The position numbers were made by a program, and so were the translations under genes. From assembly GCA_003024175.1 (NCBI GenBank), contig MDYQ01000131.1, forward strand, positions 64,001-79,787: a stretch of 15,787 bases of DNA. Reading direction: 5' to 3'. Origin of the DNA: Planoprotostelium fungivorum. Lineage: Eukaryota > Evosea > Variosea > Cavosteliida > Cavosteliaceae. The notes beneath the pieces were generated by a model that ran no database searches, was not told where the DNA came from, and worked only from the letters and a program-made list of their open reading frames with translations. Positions 7,105 through 14,396 of the stretch are shown in pieces; position 1 is the first letter of the stretch, and the number at the start of each line of letters is the position of its first letter.

Positions 7105-10100
7105 TCACGTTCGCGTTCTATCATTCATCACCTCGTTCAGAATCTCGTGAGCTTTTTTCAAGATGTCCATCATCGATCGACACTGCTCTCTCCTCTGCTG
7201 CACGACGCTCGATTCCTGCAACAAATCCTCAAACTTTTCTTCTTTGTAGAGAGAAGACACGAGCTCGTTCTGCATCATGTCTTTCGATCGGTTGACGAGG
7301 AAGTGCATGATGGACTTTGGTACCGAGTCCTTCAAGTTCTTTCTCACGACGTCAAAGTAGCTGTTTAGAAGGTACTCTGTAGAAGATGAGACGGTGTCGA
7401 TGAGGAAAAGTCTTACTGATGAGTTCGGTTTCGAATGTCTCCTTCTCTGATGGAGGTGCTGTGGGTTTGATTCTGACTGGAACCTGATCGAGGCCCATAC
7501 TGGGGGCGTACTGGTGGAGGTGAGTATGGTACGTATGGCTTGTTGTAGAGAGTCACCTCGCGGCTGTTTGCGCGGGGGCGTTCGGGCAGGGCGGGTGGTG
7601 GTGTGTTGGAACGGAAGTTGCCTTGATTCTGCGAATACTGGTTCTGCGATGCGTACGCATCGCCGCTGGCCACAGATGTCGCTGAGATATCGTAAGTGGT
7701 GACGTGTGATGACGTCATCACTCACTCGGCCTTCCAAAGAAAGCGCTGAGGAAGGAGGGCTGTCCATCGGGGCCCACGGGAGCGCTGACATTTCCTGGAA
7801 TATTCTGCGGTGCTGCAGAATTGTTCTGGGGAAAACTACCCGGTAAGGTCGATTTGCTGGGCAGGGCGGGGGCTGACCTTCGGTCAGGTTTGACCCGGAA
7901 GAACGGGAGAACGGAAGAACGATTCACCCGTCGGCCTCGGTACATTCAGAGGTGGCTGCTGTCCCTGCTGCTGCTGCTGCTGAGCCATTCTCTCTAAGAT
8001 GGCAGATATAGCACCGTGGGCTCCCACGAAGTCAGGGTGGCTCGTGTTGATGAACCCGAGCTCGATAGACAAGAGGTTCTGTATCATGTCTTTCGTCGGG
8101 ACTTTGTATCTGATGAACGTCAGGGTGGACGAGAGGAGATAGATGGGAGAACTCACTTGGCCAAGATACCGTTGACGACTTCGACGACGGCGTCGCGTAG
8201 ATTCGAGAATCTCAATAGCTCCTGGATGGGTCAGATGGTCCACCTCTCGAGAGATTTTATTTCATTTTATTTCGGGGGGAATTACGGTGTCTCATCGTAG
8301 GAGATGACGTACGATGGTGATGATGGTGATGAATGATGAATGATGATGATGATGATGAATGATGATGACGTCTCTTCACCTTGTTTTCGACTTGGGAGAC
8401 CATCCTCTGTAGTTCCTCGTATACCAACTCCACACACTGTTGACAGGGATCCTCCAATCGACTGATCTGTTGTCTCACCAGCAGCTCGAACGACTGTTCT
8501 GGAACAAAGAGAGCTGTCTTTGGGCCCTATGGAAAGTTGGTTTCCAGAACAGGTCACGTGACTCACCGTTGCGTTACGTATGGCGGTACGGATGTCGTCT
8601 GTGCTGAGACCTGCGGGTGTCAGGCGGCACGAATAGTTGTGACGCCGGCCTCACCCTCCGTGGGGTTGATCGAATCCAAAGTGCGTCCGAAAGTGTCCGT
8701 AAATACGTAACTGATGCGAGCGCCACCGTACAATTCCGTCGTCGACATTTCCGGGGATTTTCCATCGATTACGTCATTGTACTGAGAACAGAATCTCGTG
8801 ATGATCTGAAGAAGGATGGCACCTGTACAGCCCGTCGACATCGAAATTTCCGCGAAATCTCTCACCCTTTGAGACTTTACCGTCGTACAGCGGATCACCG
8901 TAAGTCAACATCTCTTGTTGTGCGTCTCCCAACATCTTGTTCACCTGCACACGTCACCAAATCTCCACCAAATTTCCGCGACATTTCACCTTCGATTTCA
9001 ACTCGGGCAGCGTGTTACGGATGTGCTGAATGAGTGTCTTGTTTAAAGTTCTAGACAAGTAAGCCGTGCCCAATCGGCCGGAGATATTTTTGTAGAGGGA
9101 ATGCTGATGAAAGAAATTCTGCTCGTCGACCAATGCATCGCGGATACTCTTCTTCTTGATGATGTCCTGCTGACTGCGATTGACGACACCTATGACGTGT
9201 GATGACGTCATCATTTTCGGAGAATCCGAGGAATCTACGAGGACGTACCGATGAAACCGAGCTTGAGGGGAACGACGCGACCGCTGAGCATGTCTAAAGC
9301 ATTCGTACCCTTGTCCATGATGTCGATCTTTGTGATGACTCCCACCGTGCGAATACCATCGGGATCGGATTCTCTGGCCATCTACAACGAGTCAGATGAG
9401 ATCGCGATGTGGATGAGAGGATGAGAAGATGGTCGATGAGAAATTCACCTGAAGGGCATCTGAATTGGTGAGATCGGTATTGGCGGCAGTGATGGCCAAG
9501 ATGATGGCGTTAGGCTTGTCTATGTAATGTTTCACCATCGATCGGATCTGTCTCTCGATGTCGGGAGGTTGATCTCCAATGGGAACCTGTCTCTCATCAG
9601 ATCATAGGATGCATAAGACAGAAAAAGAGATGACGATGATTGCAATGATGGAAATGAGGAGAGACATGTGACGGCTACTTACTCTCGTGATACCTGGAAG
9701 ATCCACCAGTGTGAGGTTGAGAACGTGTGACGAATAGATCTTGAGGCTGATGGGAATATCAGAGATGCCCTTGTTCTTTCCAGTGGTCCTCTCTGTCTCT
9801 CGCTCGATCTCTTCTCTGATCTTGTCGAAATCATGAAACATCTCGTTGGGTCTGTGATTGAATTCACCCCACTCGACATCAGATTCTGTATGATGTTATT
9901 TAGACAACAACAAATAGATTTCCAGAAAGAAAATAAGAGAGAAACGACATTTGTCTAAGGTGTGGATTCATACCTGCGTCGTTAATGGAGGGAGGAAGGT
10001 GGGTCAGCTGAAGGACGAGAGGTCTTCGTGTGACAATGCCAGACCCTCTAAAGACGAGTCACATGAAATGTAATGTATGTCTGTACAGATACACACCTCG

Positions 10101-10254
10101 GCAAGAAGTCCCTGCCTACGATGGCCTCCAGAACAGAGCTCTTACCAGATGATTGACTGCCAACCACCACGATTTGAGGTAGATCGAGAGGATCGGTCCC
10201 TAAGACATTGAATACATCCTGTAGTTTGTTTATGACGGGTATGAGTTTGTCCAT
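7105..10254 (-). CDS. Dynamin-family large GTPase without PH domain, 16 exons, 733 aa
   Basis: A GTP-driven membrane fission/remodelling enzyme, resembling Dictyostelium dynamin A. Exons: 10097-10254, 9974-10047, 9683-9885, 9449-9586, 9249-9381, 8990-9189, 8866-8944, 8655-8822, 8567-8610, 8380-8526, 8157-8221, 7928-8109, 7726-7872, 7557-7681, 7417-7483, 7105-7376; total 2202 nt, all phases consistent. GTPase motifs: GSQSSGKSS (32-40), the switch I Thr in GIVTRRPL (T59), DLPG (139-142), TKID (208-211) and VVNRSQ (237-242). The middle/stalk domain runs to about residue 511, with FINTSHPDF near 489. A low-complexity linker (about 512-630) begins with six Gln and is rich in Pro, Ser, Asn and Gln ([10 protein letters not shown]). 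The GTPase effector domain follows at about 640-733. No PH domain lies between stalk and GED, and the Pro-rich part precedes the GED rather than following it as in animal dynamins. Confidence 0.95.
7700..7720. repeat. Intronic 21-bp motif with CRE-like palindrome, copy 1
   Basis: Lies in dynamin intron 13 (7682-7725). It contains the perfect 14-bp palindrome TGATGACGTCATCA and matches 9193-9213 in intron 5 of the same gene base for base. Confidence 0.8.
8222..8379. repeat. Long dynamin intron with TGATGA microsatellite
   Basis: This 158-nt intron (number 10) is the longest in the gene. On the plus strand it holds a dense run of GATGAT/GATGAA triplets at about 8310-8368. Similar GAT/CAT triplet runs occur in introns of the formiminoglutamase gene and in the last-but-five intron of the 547-aa gene. 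Simple-sequence growth appears confined to introns. Confidence 0.75.
9193..9213. repeat. Intronic 21-bp motif with CRE-like palindrome, copy 2
   Basis: Lies in dynamin intron 5 (9190-9248), close to its 3' splice site. It is identical over 21 bp to 7700-7720 in intron 13. The surrounding intron sequences are otherwise different. Confidence 0.8.
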
Positions 10255-10374
10255 GCTGTGCTGTGTGCGTGCGTGGGCGATTATTATTGCTTTCTTTGAA
10301 GATCTCTCGTGCGAAAACGAAATTTCAAAGACCAAAATCAAAAGCACATCACATCTCATATTGGATTGTGATAC
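10255..10374. promoter_or_regulatory. Divergent promoter between dynamin and NF-YC
   Basis: The 120 bp between the two ATG codons must hold the promoters and 5' UTRs of both genes. It includes a CGTGCGTGGGCG GC patch next to dynamin and an A-rich stretch (AAACGAAATTTCAAAGACCAAAATCAAAAG) nearer NF-YC; written in pieces, AAACGAAATTTC then AAAGACCAAAATC. No clear TATA box is seen. An ATTGG (inverted CCAAT) occurs at 10360-10364. Confidence 0.6.
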
Positions 10375-11513
10375 ATGGCGTACCTCCAATCGCCCAGTAA
10401 AGACGGTGAGATCGCATTGTTATTATTATATCCCTCCTAAATATTACAGTCCCCGATCCAGTACAAGTGAGATGATGGGCGACGTTAAAAATGACGAGGG
10501 TTACAGGAGGATTTCTGGAAGAAGGTAGAGGAGAATGTTACGAATAGTCCTCTCAAAGCAGAGACACTACCTGCCGCTCGCATCAAACAGATCATGAAAT
10601 CGGATGCTGATGTGAAGGTGTGCGCATGCGCCTCTATCATAGTTTGGCTTCATCGGTCTGATGGAAGACTGACACGATGAACTTCAGATGATTAACGCCA
10701 AGGTTCCCATTTTAATGGCTAAAGCGTGTGAGATCTTCATCTGGGAGTTGACTCAGAGAGCTTGGTCGCACTCGATCAAAGCAGGCCGCAAGACTCTGCA
10801 ACGAAATGACATTGCCACTGCCATCACAAAGACGGACATGTATGACTTCCTCATTGACTTTGTACCTCGTGATGAGGTGAATCACATTCTCTCTTTCTCT
10901 CTCAACTCTTCTAGGAAATATATGAAAAACAGCTGAGAACAAAAGTGGCGAGAAGCAATAATGATGGATACGTACCTCTCACAATCAAACCAAGAGATTC
11001 AAACATGGATCCTCCATTTCCGGTCAGTATCGTCTTGAAAGATCCATCATCGTCATCTTTCAGAACTCATTCAGGTGATGTCTTACGCTCGGACAGATAG
11101 ATGCATCACAGACTGCAGCTTTGTATCACAATCTTCCCTTCATCCATCACGAAGAGGTCGACCATCACGGTAACATCTTTGGGGGACAATCACAAATCAC
11201 CGAAGGGCACCATCAGATCCTCGAAGGACATCATCACCAGATGTCCATGCCCGAATCACATCAGACCATCAGCGATTCACATCATCCGATTAGCGAACCC
11301 CATCATCAGATCACCCCGGGACAACATCAGATCAACGAGGGACATCAGATGGTCAACGATGCACACTCTCACCCAAGTCTGAGTAACGATGGACATCATG
11401 TCGGAAGCAACATGGAAGACGTGATGGGACGCATATACTTTGACCACGAGGAAGAACAAGACCAACACATGATGAGCACGTACCACCTACAGACGAACGA
11501 GATTCTAGACTGA
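10375..11513 (+). CDS. NFYC: NF-Y subunit C (CCAAT-binding histone-fold protein) with His-rich tail, 6 exons, 290 aa
   Basis: A nuclear transcription factor subunit that pairs with NF-YB and NF-YA to bind CCAAT boxes. Exons: 10375-10405, 10450-10466, 10507-10617, 10688-10876, 10915-11022, 11097-11513 (873 nt; introns 38-74 nt). Residues 36-116 form the histone fold with family blocks [51 protein letters not shown] and [12 protein letters not shown], diagnostic of NF-YC rather than other histone-fold proteins. The conserved FW lead-in is at residues 19-20. The last exon is unusual: degenerate 7-residue units of the form [ST][ED]xHHxI, then an acidic end. The acceptor of that exon is inferred (GGACAG at 11096), because nearer AGs put a TGA in frame; CAG at 11111 is an alternative. 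The last exon is partly duplicated in copy A. Confidence 0.92.
11199..11375 (+). repeat. 21-bp coding repeats for a His-rich heptad
   Basis: Within the NF-YC last exon, successive codon blocks encode [42 protein letters not shown] and NDAHSHP. The period is seven codons apart from one ten-codon unit. The DNA is degenerate but repeats the CATCATCAGATCA core. Confidence 0.8.
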
Positions 11514-11621
11514 ACGTTTTGTTTCGAAAAGATAAAGAGAACTGTATGCAACCCCTTTCGTGAAACTTGACTCTCACCGGACGTCTCATCATCCATATAT
11601 TTGTTTCTCGTAGCCATTGCA

Positions 11622-11627
11622 AATAAA
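11622..11627 (+). terminator. AATAAA poly(A) signal of NF-YC
   Basis: AATAAA lies about 110 nt after the NF-YC stop. The surrounding bases are conserved in copy A (minus-strand AATAAA at 781-786). Confidence 0.6.
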
Positions 11628-11930
11628 GAAGTCGAACTTTGGGGAAGTATAGTTGTCTTAGCATCTGGGTCTAGTTGAAAGTCAGAGCAAAGAGGAGAAA
11701 GATGAACGTGATCTCCTGCATCTGAGCGCACGCATCCACGTCGTGTCTGCACGAGTTGCTGTGTGGAACTTGAAGACAGAGATTTATCCTCAAGTGCTTG
11801 TGTATTCCCTATAGATTTGTAGTGATCGACAGTTCCATCGTTCTGTAGAGTTTCTCAGCCATGCACTACAGTTTGTTCGAGGATAGGGAGAGAGATCTGC
11901 AAGATGTCCGACAGCGGGATGTGAGCAAGC

Positions 11931-11950
11931 GTCACAGCAACAGCTGTGAC
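11931..11950. repeat. 20-bp hairpin-forming palindrome (copy B)
   Basis: GTCACAG-CAACAG-CTGTGAC forms a 7-bp stem and is the counterpart of 461-480 in copy A. Confidence 0.6.
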
Positions 11951-12249
11951 AGATGACACGCTCAGTAAGCCGCAGCCTGGCGAGCCGTTTTTATTCCGTC
12001 ATCTTCCTCCATCAGATCTGTGTCTTTACAGCTTCTCTCTTTCTTATCAGTGTCCAGACAACATCACATCTGTAACTTTAACAAGGGCATGCTCCATCAC
12101 TCCTTTGGCATAGCACCTTCTCAGAGTACAAAGGAATGCGCTCTAGATGTCGACCGCGTCATCGCACGGTAACAACCGCAAGAGATCGAGCTATGCTTCT
12201 GCACTTGTTTGCAACATAACAAAGCGGCAACACTCAAGAGCAGCAACAG

Positions 12250-12702
12250 ATGTCCGATCGATTTCCACCCATCCGAGGCACAGTGAAACCCCAGGAACCA
12301 GTGCTGCCACCTGTGGTAGCATTGCCGGCGAGACAGTGTAAGACTCACTGAGTGACTGCATCTTCTCTATCGCTCAACACTACAGCCCCACTATACGCCT
12401 CGCCTCTACCTCCTGTGACAGCCAGGACCACTGAGAACACACCCGTTGTAGACGTCGTCCATGCAGCACAGGTGCCAAACATGGCTCCTTCTGCCGTCGC
12501 TCAGCCTCCTGTCATCCACACCGAGTGAGCTCACACATGATGCCTCTTCTGAATGTTGCACAGGTTAGATCTCCTGACTATCAGGCAGAGGGGCAATTTA
12601 CTTGCCGCGGCACGTGGCATAGTGCGTTTAGAGGACTTATCTGATGTCGACCGTCAAGAGATAGATAGACTAGAAGCTCTTATCGAAGCAGACTCGTCGT
12701 GA
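12250..12702 (+). CDS. Small Pro-rich protein with helical C-terminus, 3 exons, 121 aa, family unknown
   Basis: Exons: 12250-12337, 12386-12524, 12564-12702 (366 nt, phases consistent). The GTAAGA and GTGAGC donors and both CAG acceptors are good. The product begins MSDRFPPIRGTVKPQEP. It is then Pro/Ala/Val-rich and disordered-looking to about residue 76 (SPLYASPLPPV, PSAVAQPPVIHTE). It ends in a conserved-looking helical module, LDLLTIRQRGNLLAAARG, then RLEDLSDVDRQEIDRLEAL. No signal peptide or membrane segment is present and no family is recognised. An AATAAA lies at 12789-12794. Two broken copies occur in the window, at 12-95 (minus, 5' end) and 13969-14036 (plus, second exon), so the locus is prone to duplication. 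The middle exon copy shows about three substitutions plus an 11-nt deletion. Confidence 0.65.
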
Positions 12703-12860
12703 GCCATTCTATTTTCGCCTCTTCTGCAGTCTAACTCGACTCAGTTCTCAGGCGTAAGGCAAAACAAGGACACGACCACCAGTCTTGCAATAAATCACAT
12801 TCACTCACCTTCTCTGTTTTATACAAAGACTTCTCACACACTATAGTTCCTTATACTCGT
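12703..12860. other. 3' flank of the 121-aa gene
   Basis: This carries the AATAAA of the 121-aa gene at 12789-12794. Nothing else is recognisable. Confidence 0.4.
12789..12794 (+). terminator. AATAAA poly(A) signal of the 121-aa gene
   Basis: AATAAA sits 86 nt after the stop codon, a spacing similar to dynamin and NF-YC here. Confidence 0.55.
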
Positions 12861-13268
12861 TTATCGTTCCGTCAGGCGTTGTTTATTTTCTAACACCCGC
12901 ATCTCGTGATGAACATCGCCTTCAGCCTGATGTTGTTCTGCCGTAAGAGGATGCGCCATCGCGAAGAGTGTCATACAATTGAGGATGGAACCCGCGACTA
13001 AGGGCATTGTGTGACAAAGCGAGATTCCTCTTCTCTGGTAGTCCGTAGTTGCAGATCCGTCCGCATCGTTCGTCTCTTCGCTTGAGACATCTACCCAGAC
13101 GCACATTGTGGATGCCGATGGATGAGAGCATCTCCCTTCACTCTTGTAACCGATGGAAAGATGACAGGGCTTCGAAGACCTATGGATGAGATGAACGGAG
13201 GTCTCCTTCTGTTCAGATGAGGCCGATGGTGTCTTTGACTTGTCATCCCTCGTTGGAACTCTCTTCAT
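12861..13268 (-). CDS. Hypothetical protein, 135 aa, possible single membrane segment
   Basis: This is the longest minus-strand frame of the region, from an ATG at 13268. It is hydrophilic at first (MKRVPTRDDKSKTPSASSEQ), then has a moderately hydrophobic stretch (LCHTMPLVAGSILNCMTLFA, about residues 86-105) and a charged tail. No family is recognised. All three minus frames are fairly open here. An AATAAA (minus, 12892-12897) falls inside this frame but 24 nt after the stop of the competing frame at 12922. A spliced gene using another frame is therefore equally possible. Confidence 0.25.
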   Translation of the reverse strand: MKRVPTRDDKSKTPSASSEQKETSVHLIHRSSKPCHLSIGYKSEGRCSHPSASTMCVWVDVSSEETNDADGSATTDYQRRGISLCHTMPLVAGSILNCMTLFAMAHPLTAEQHQAEGDVHHEMRVLENKQRLTER

Positions 13269-13481
13269 TGTTGAGTTTCCTGTCTGTTCATATGGATCCA
13301 ATTCTCCCAGCCAAGGTCAATGTACCTCTGAGCCCGTCGTCACCTCATTCGTGTTCTTCGTCTTATTCATGATGTGTTGCCTATCTTCGACGATACCTCA
13401 CTCTTATTGTCTGGAATGTCTCTTGGTGACGGAAGACCTCACTCCTCGCGTTTATCAGAATCGTTCGTCATCTATTTCACA

Positions 13482-13941
13482 TCAGAATCCACCTTCTACA
13501 TCCATCGTGAAGAAGAGGATACAGAATAGGAAGAGGTAAGACACCGCTGCCGCTTCTACGGCCGCGTTATGCGTTGTCGTGGAAGGGAGCAGAGACGACG
13601 TGACCTGTCGGTCGATCGGGTTGGATGATGAGTTGATGGTGGAAGACGTCTCAGGTATTCCTATGACACGTGAATCTACGTCACACACATCACTATCGAT
13701 TCAACCCACTCACCCAATGAATTTGTCACCTTGAAGGCGATGACTGCATGGTCGATCTGTACCTCTTGAAAGCCAATAGAGGTGTACCTCTGTTGTGCAT
13801 ATAGTACGTCGGGCCGGGCCCAAATTGGGTCATGGTCGATACGATGTTTGCATTCTTCCAATCGGACTCTCTGGTGAGCAGCTTCAACTCTAAGAGGCTC
13901 TCTTTTCCTCTTACAGGGAATTGATGCAAAGATTTCTTTCG
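13482..13941 (-). CDS. Possible Ser/Thr-rich surface protein, 3' part, two exons
   Basis: Two exons, 13730-13941 and 13482-13692, join across a 37-nt GTGACA...TAG intron with matching phase. They give about 140 residues. The first part includes LLTRESDWKNANIVSTMTQF and GPGPTYYMHNRGTPLLAFKR. The second is rich in Ser, Thr and Asn (PETSSTINSSSNPIDRQ, LLPSTTTHNAA). It then has a hydrophobic segment, AVSYLFLFCILFFT, eight residues before the stop. The layout resembles a cell-surface protein with a membrane or anchor-attachment end. The 5' end is not found: the frame is closed just upstream and a duplicated fragment (13969-14036) lies there. No family is recognised. Confidence 0.35.
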
Positions 13942-13968
13942 CTGTGGTACGTCGGATCACCTCGAGGT

Positions 13969-14036
13969 CCGTTGTGGACGTGGTCCATGCCAAACATGGC
14001 TCCTTCTGCCGTCACTCAGCCTCCTGTCATCCACAA
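13969..14036 (+). pseudogene. Frameshifted fragment of the second exon of the 121-aa gene
   Basis: Matches 12443-12521 with about three substitutions and one 11-nt deletion (AGCACAGGTGC lost after CCATGC), which breaks the reading frame. Homology ends near the position matching the exon end. It is in the same orientation as the intact gene, about 1.5 kb downstream. A separate short duplication event from the large inverted one is implied. Confidence 0.8.
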
Positions 14037-14054
14037 CGACGGAGCATAGATACG

Positions 14055-14249
14055 ATGCCTCAGAAAGACTTGGAGCTCGTTGAAACATCTGGTGCAATAA
14101 CAAAAAAAGAAATCAAAACTATTTATTCTATAAAACCGACTGAATTTGACAGCACAATAACGATATTTTTAACAGTTTTAGAGTGTGCCAACCTGGGCAA
14201 AACGACACGAGCAACAGTCAGTCAAGTATGGCATGTATATCAACATTGA
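14055..14249 (+). CDS. Doubtful AT-rich ORF, 64 aa
   Basis: An ATG-initiated frame, MPQKDLELVETSGAITKKE, runs into an AT-rich stretch with a hydrophobic patch (STITIFLTVLECANLG). Codon use is AT-ending, unlike the neighbours. A plus-strand AATAAA lies at 14347-14352. No family is recognised. It starts just after the fragment of the 121-aa gene, so it may be chance. Confidence 0.2.
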   Translation: MPQKDLELVETSGAITKKEIKTIYSIKPTEFDSTITIFLTVLECANLGKTTRATVSQVWHVYQH

Positions 14250-14395
14250 CCTATTAATATGATTATTCACTTCACACGGTGAACGAAGCAATAGAAATCA
14301 CACGGTAAACGAAGCGATAGAAGTTGATGTGGTGAAATTTCGTCAAAATAAATATATGAAAGATTTGCACGGTAGACACATCCATCCAACCAACG
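14090..14395. other. AT-rich island between the 121-aa gene fragment and formiminoglutamase
   Basis: This segment is clearly richer in A and T than the rest of the window (runs such as ACAAAAAAAGAAATC and ATATTTTTAACAG). It sits between the stop of formiminoglutamase and the pseudogene fragment. It contains the tandem repeat at 14273-14324. It may be 3' flank, a decayed mobile element or inserted DNA. No terminal repeats or transposase remains are seen. Confidence 0.5.
14273..14324. repeat. Two tandem 26-bp units
   Basis: CACACGGTGAACGAAGCAAT and the following six bases (14273-14298) repeat directly at 14299-14324 with three base changes. They lie in the AT-rich island, 73 bp or more from the nearest stop codon. 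Function unknown. Confidence 0.8.
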
Positions 14396-14396
14396 T

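Larger units (their letters stand above)
11514..12249. other. Spacer between NF-YC and the 121-aa gene
   Basis: This 736-bp spacer lies almost wholly inside copy B. It holds the NF-YC poly(A) signal (11622-11627), the palindrome at 11931-11950 and presumably the promoter of the 121-aa gene. Several short open frames on both strands lack any recognisable protein. No tRNA or other structured RNA is recognised. Confidence 0.5.
11136..12325 (+). repeat. Inverted segmental duplication, copy B (partner 12-1166)
   Basis: This copy spans part of the NF-YC last exon, its 3' flank with AATAAA, the spacer and most of the first exon of the 121-aa gene. Both genes continue intact beyond the repeat edges here, so this is probably the source copy. 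Compared with copy A it lacks most of a tandem spacer unit near 12028. It has its own C-terminal NF-YC coding sequence where A has unrelated DNA. Confidence 0.9.

Noticed and set aside
8310-8370. CRISPR-like or minisatellite array
   Set aside because: It is a simple GATGAT/GATGAA triplet run within a dynamin intron, with no spacers.
10360-10364. Inverted CCAAT as a proven NF-Y autoregulatory site
   Set aside because: It is only about 10 bp before the start codon with poor flanking bases; kept only as a possibility.
12922-13131. Arg-rich minus-strand ORF ending at 12922
   Set aside because: It competes with the 135-aa frame. An AATAAA just downstream favours it slightly, but no upstream exon could be joined, so it is mentioned only as an alternative.
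13240-13539. Plus-strand 99-codon ORF with a hydrophobic stretch (VVTSFVFFVLFMMCC)
   Set aside because: No splice or start support and no poly(A) signal nearby. It overlaps minus-strand frames and could not be linked to other exons.
13676-13993. 105-codon minus-strand ORF starting in the duplicated fragment
   Set aside because: Its start lies in the pseudogene fragment, its codon third positions are less GC-rich than the overlapping frame, and it does not splice in phase with the downstream exon.
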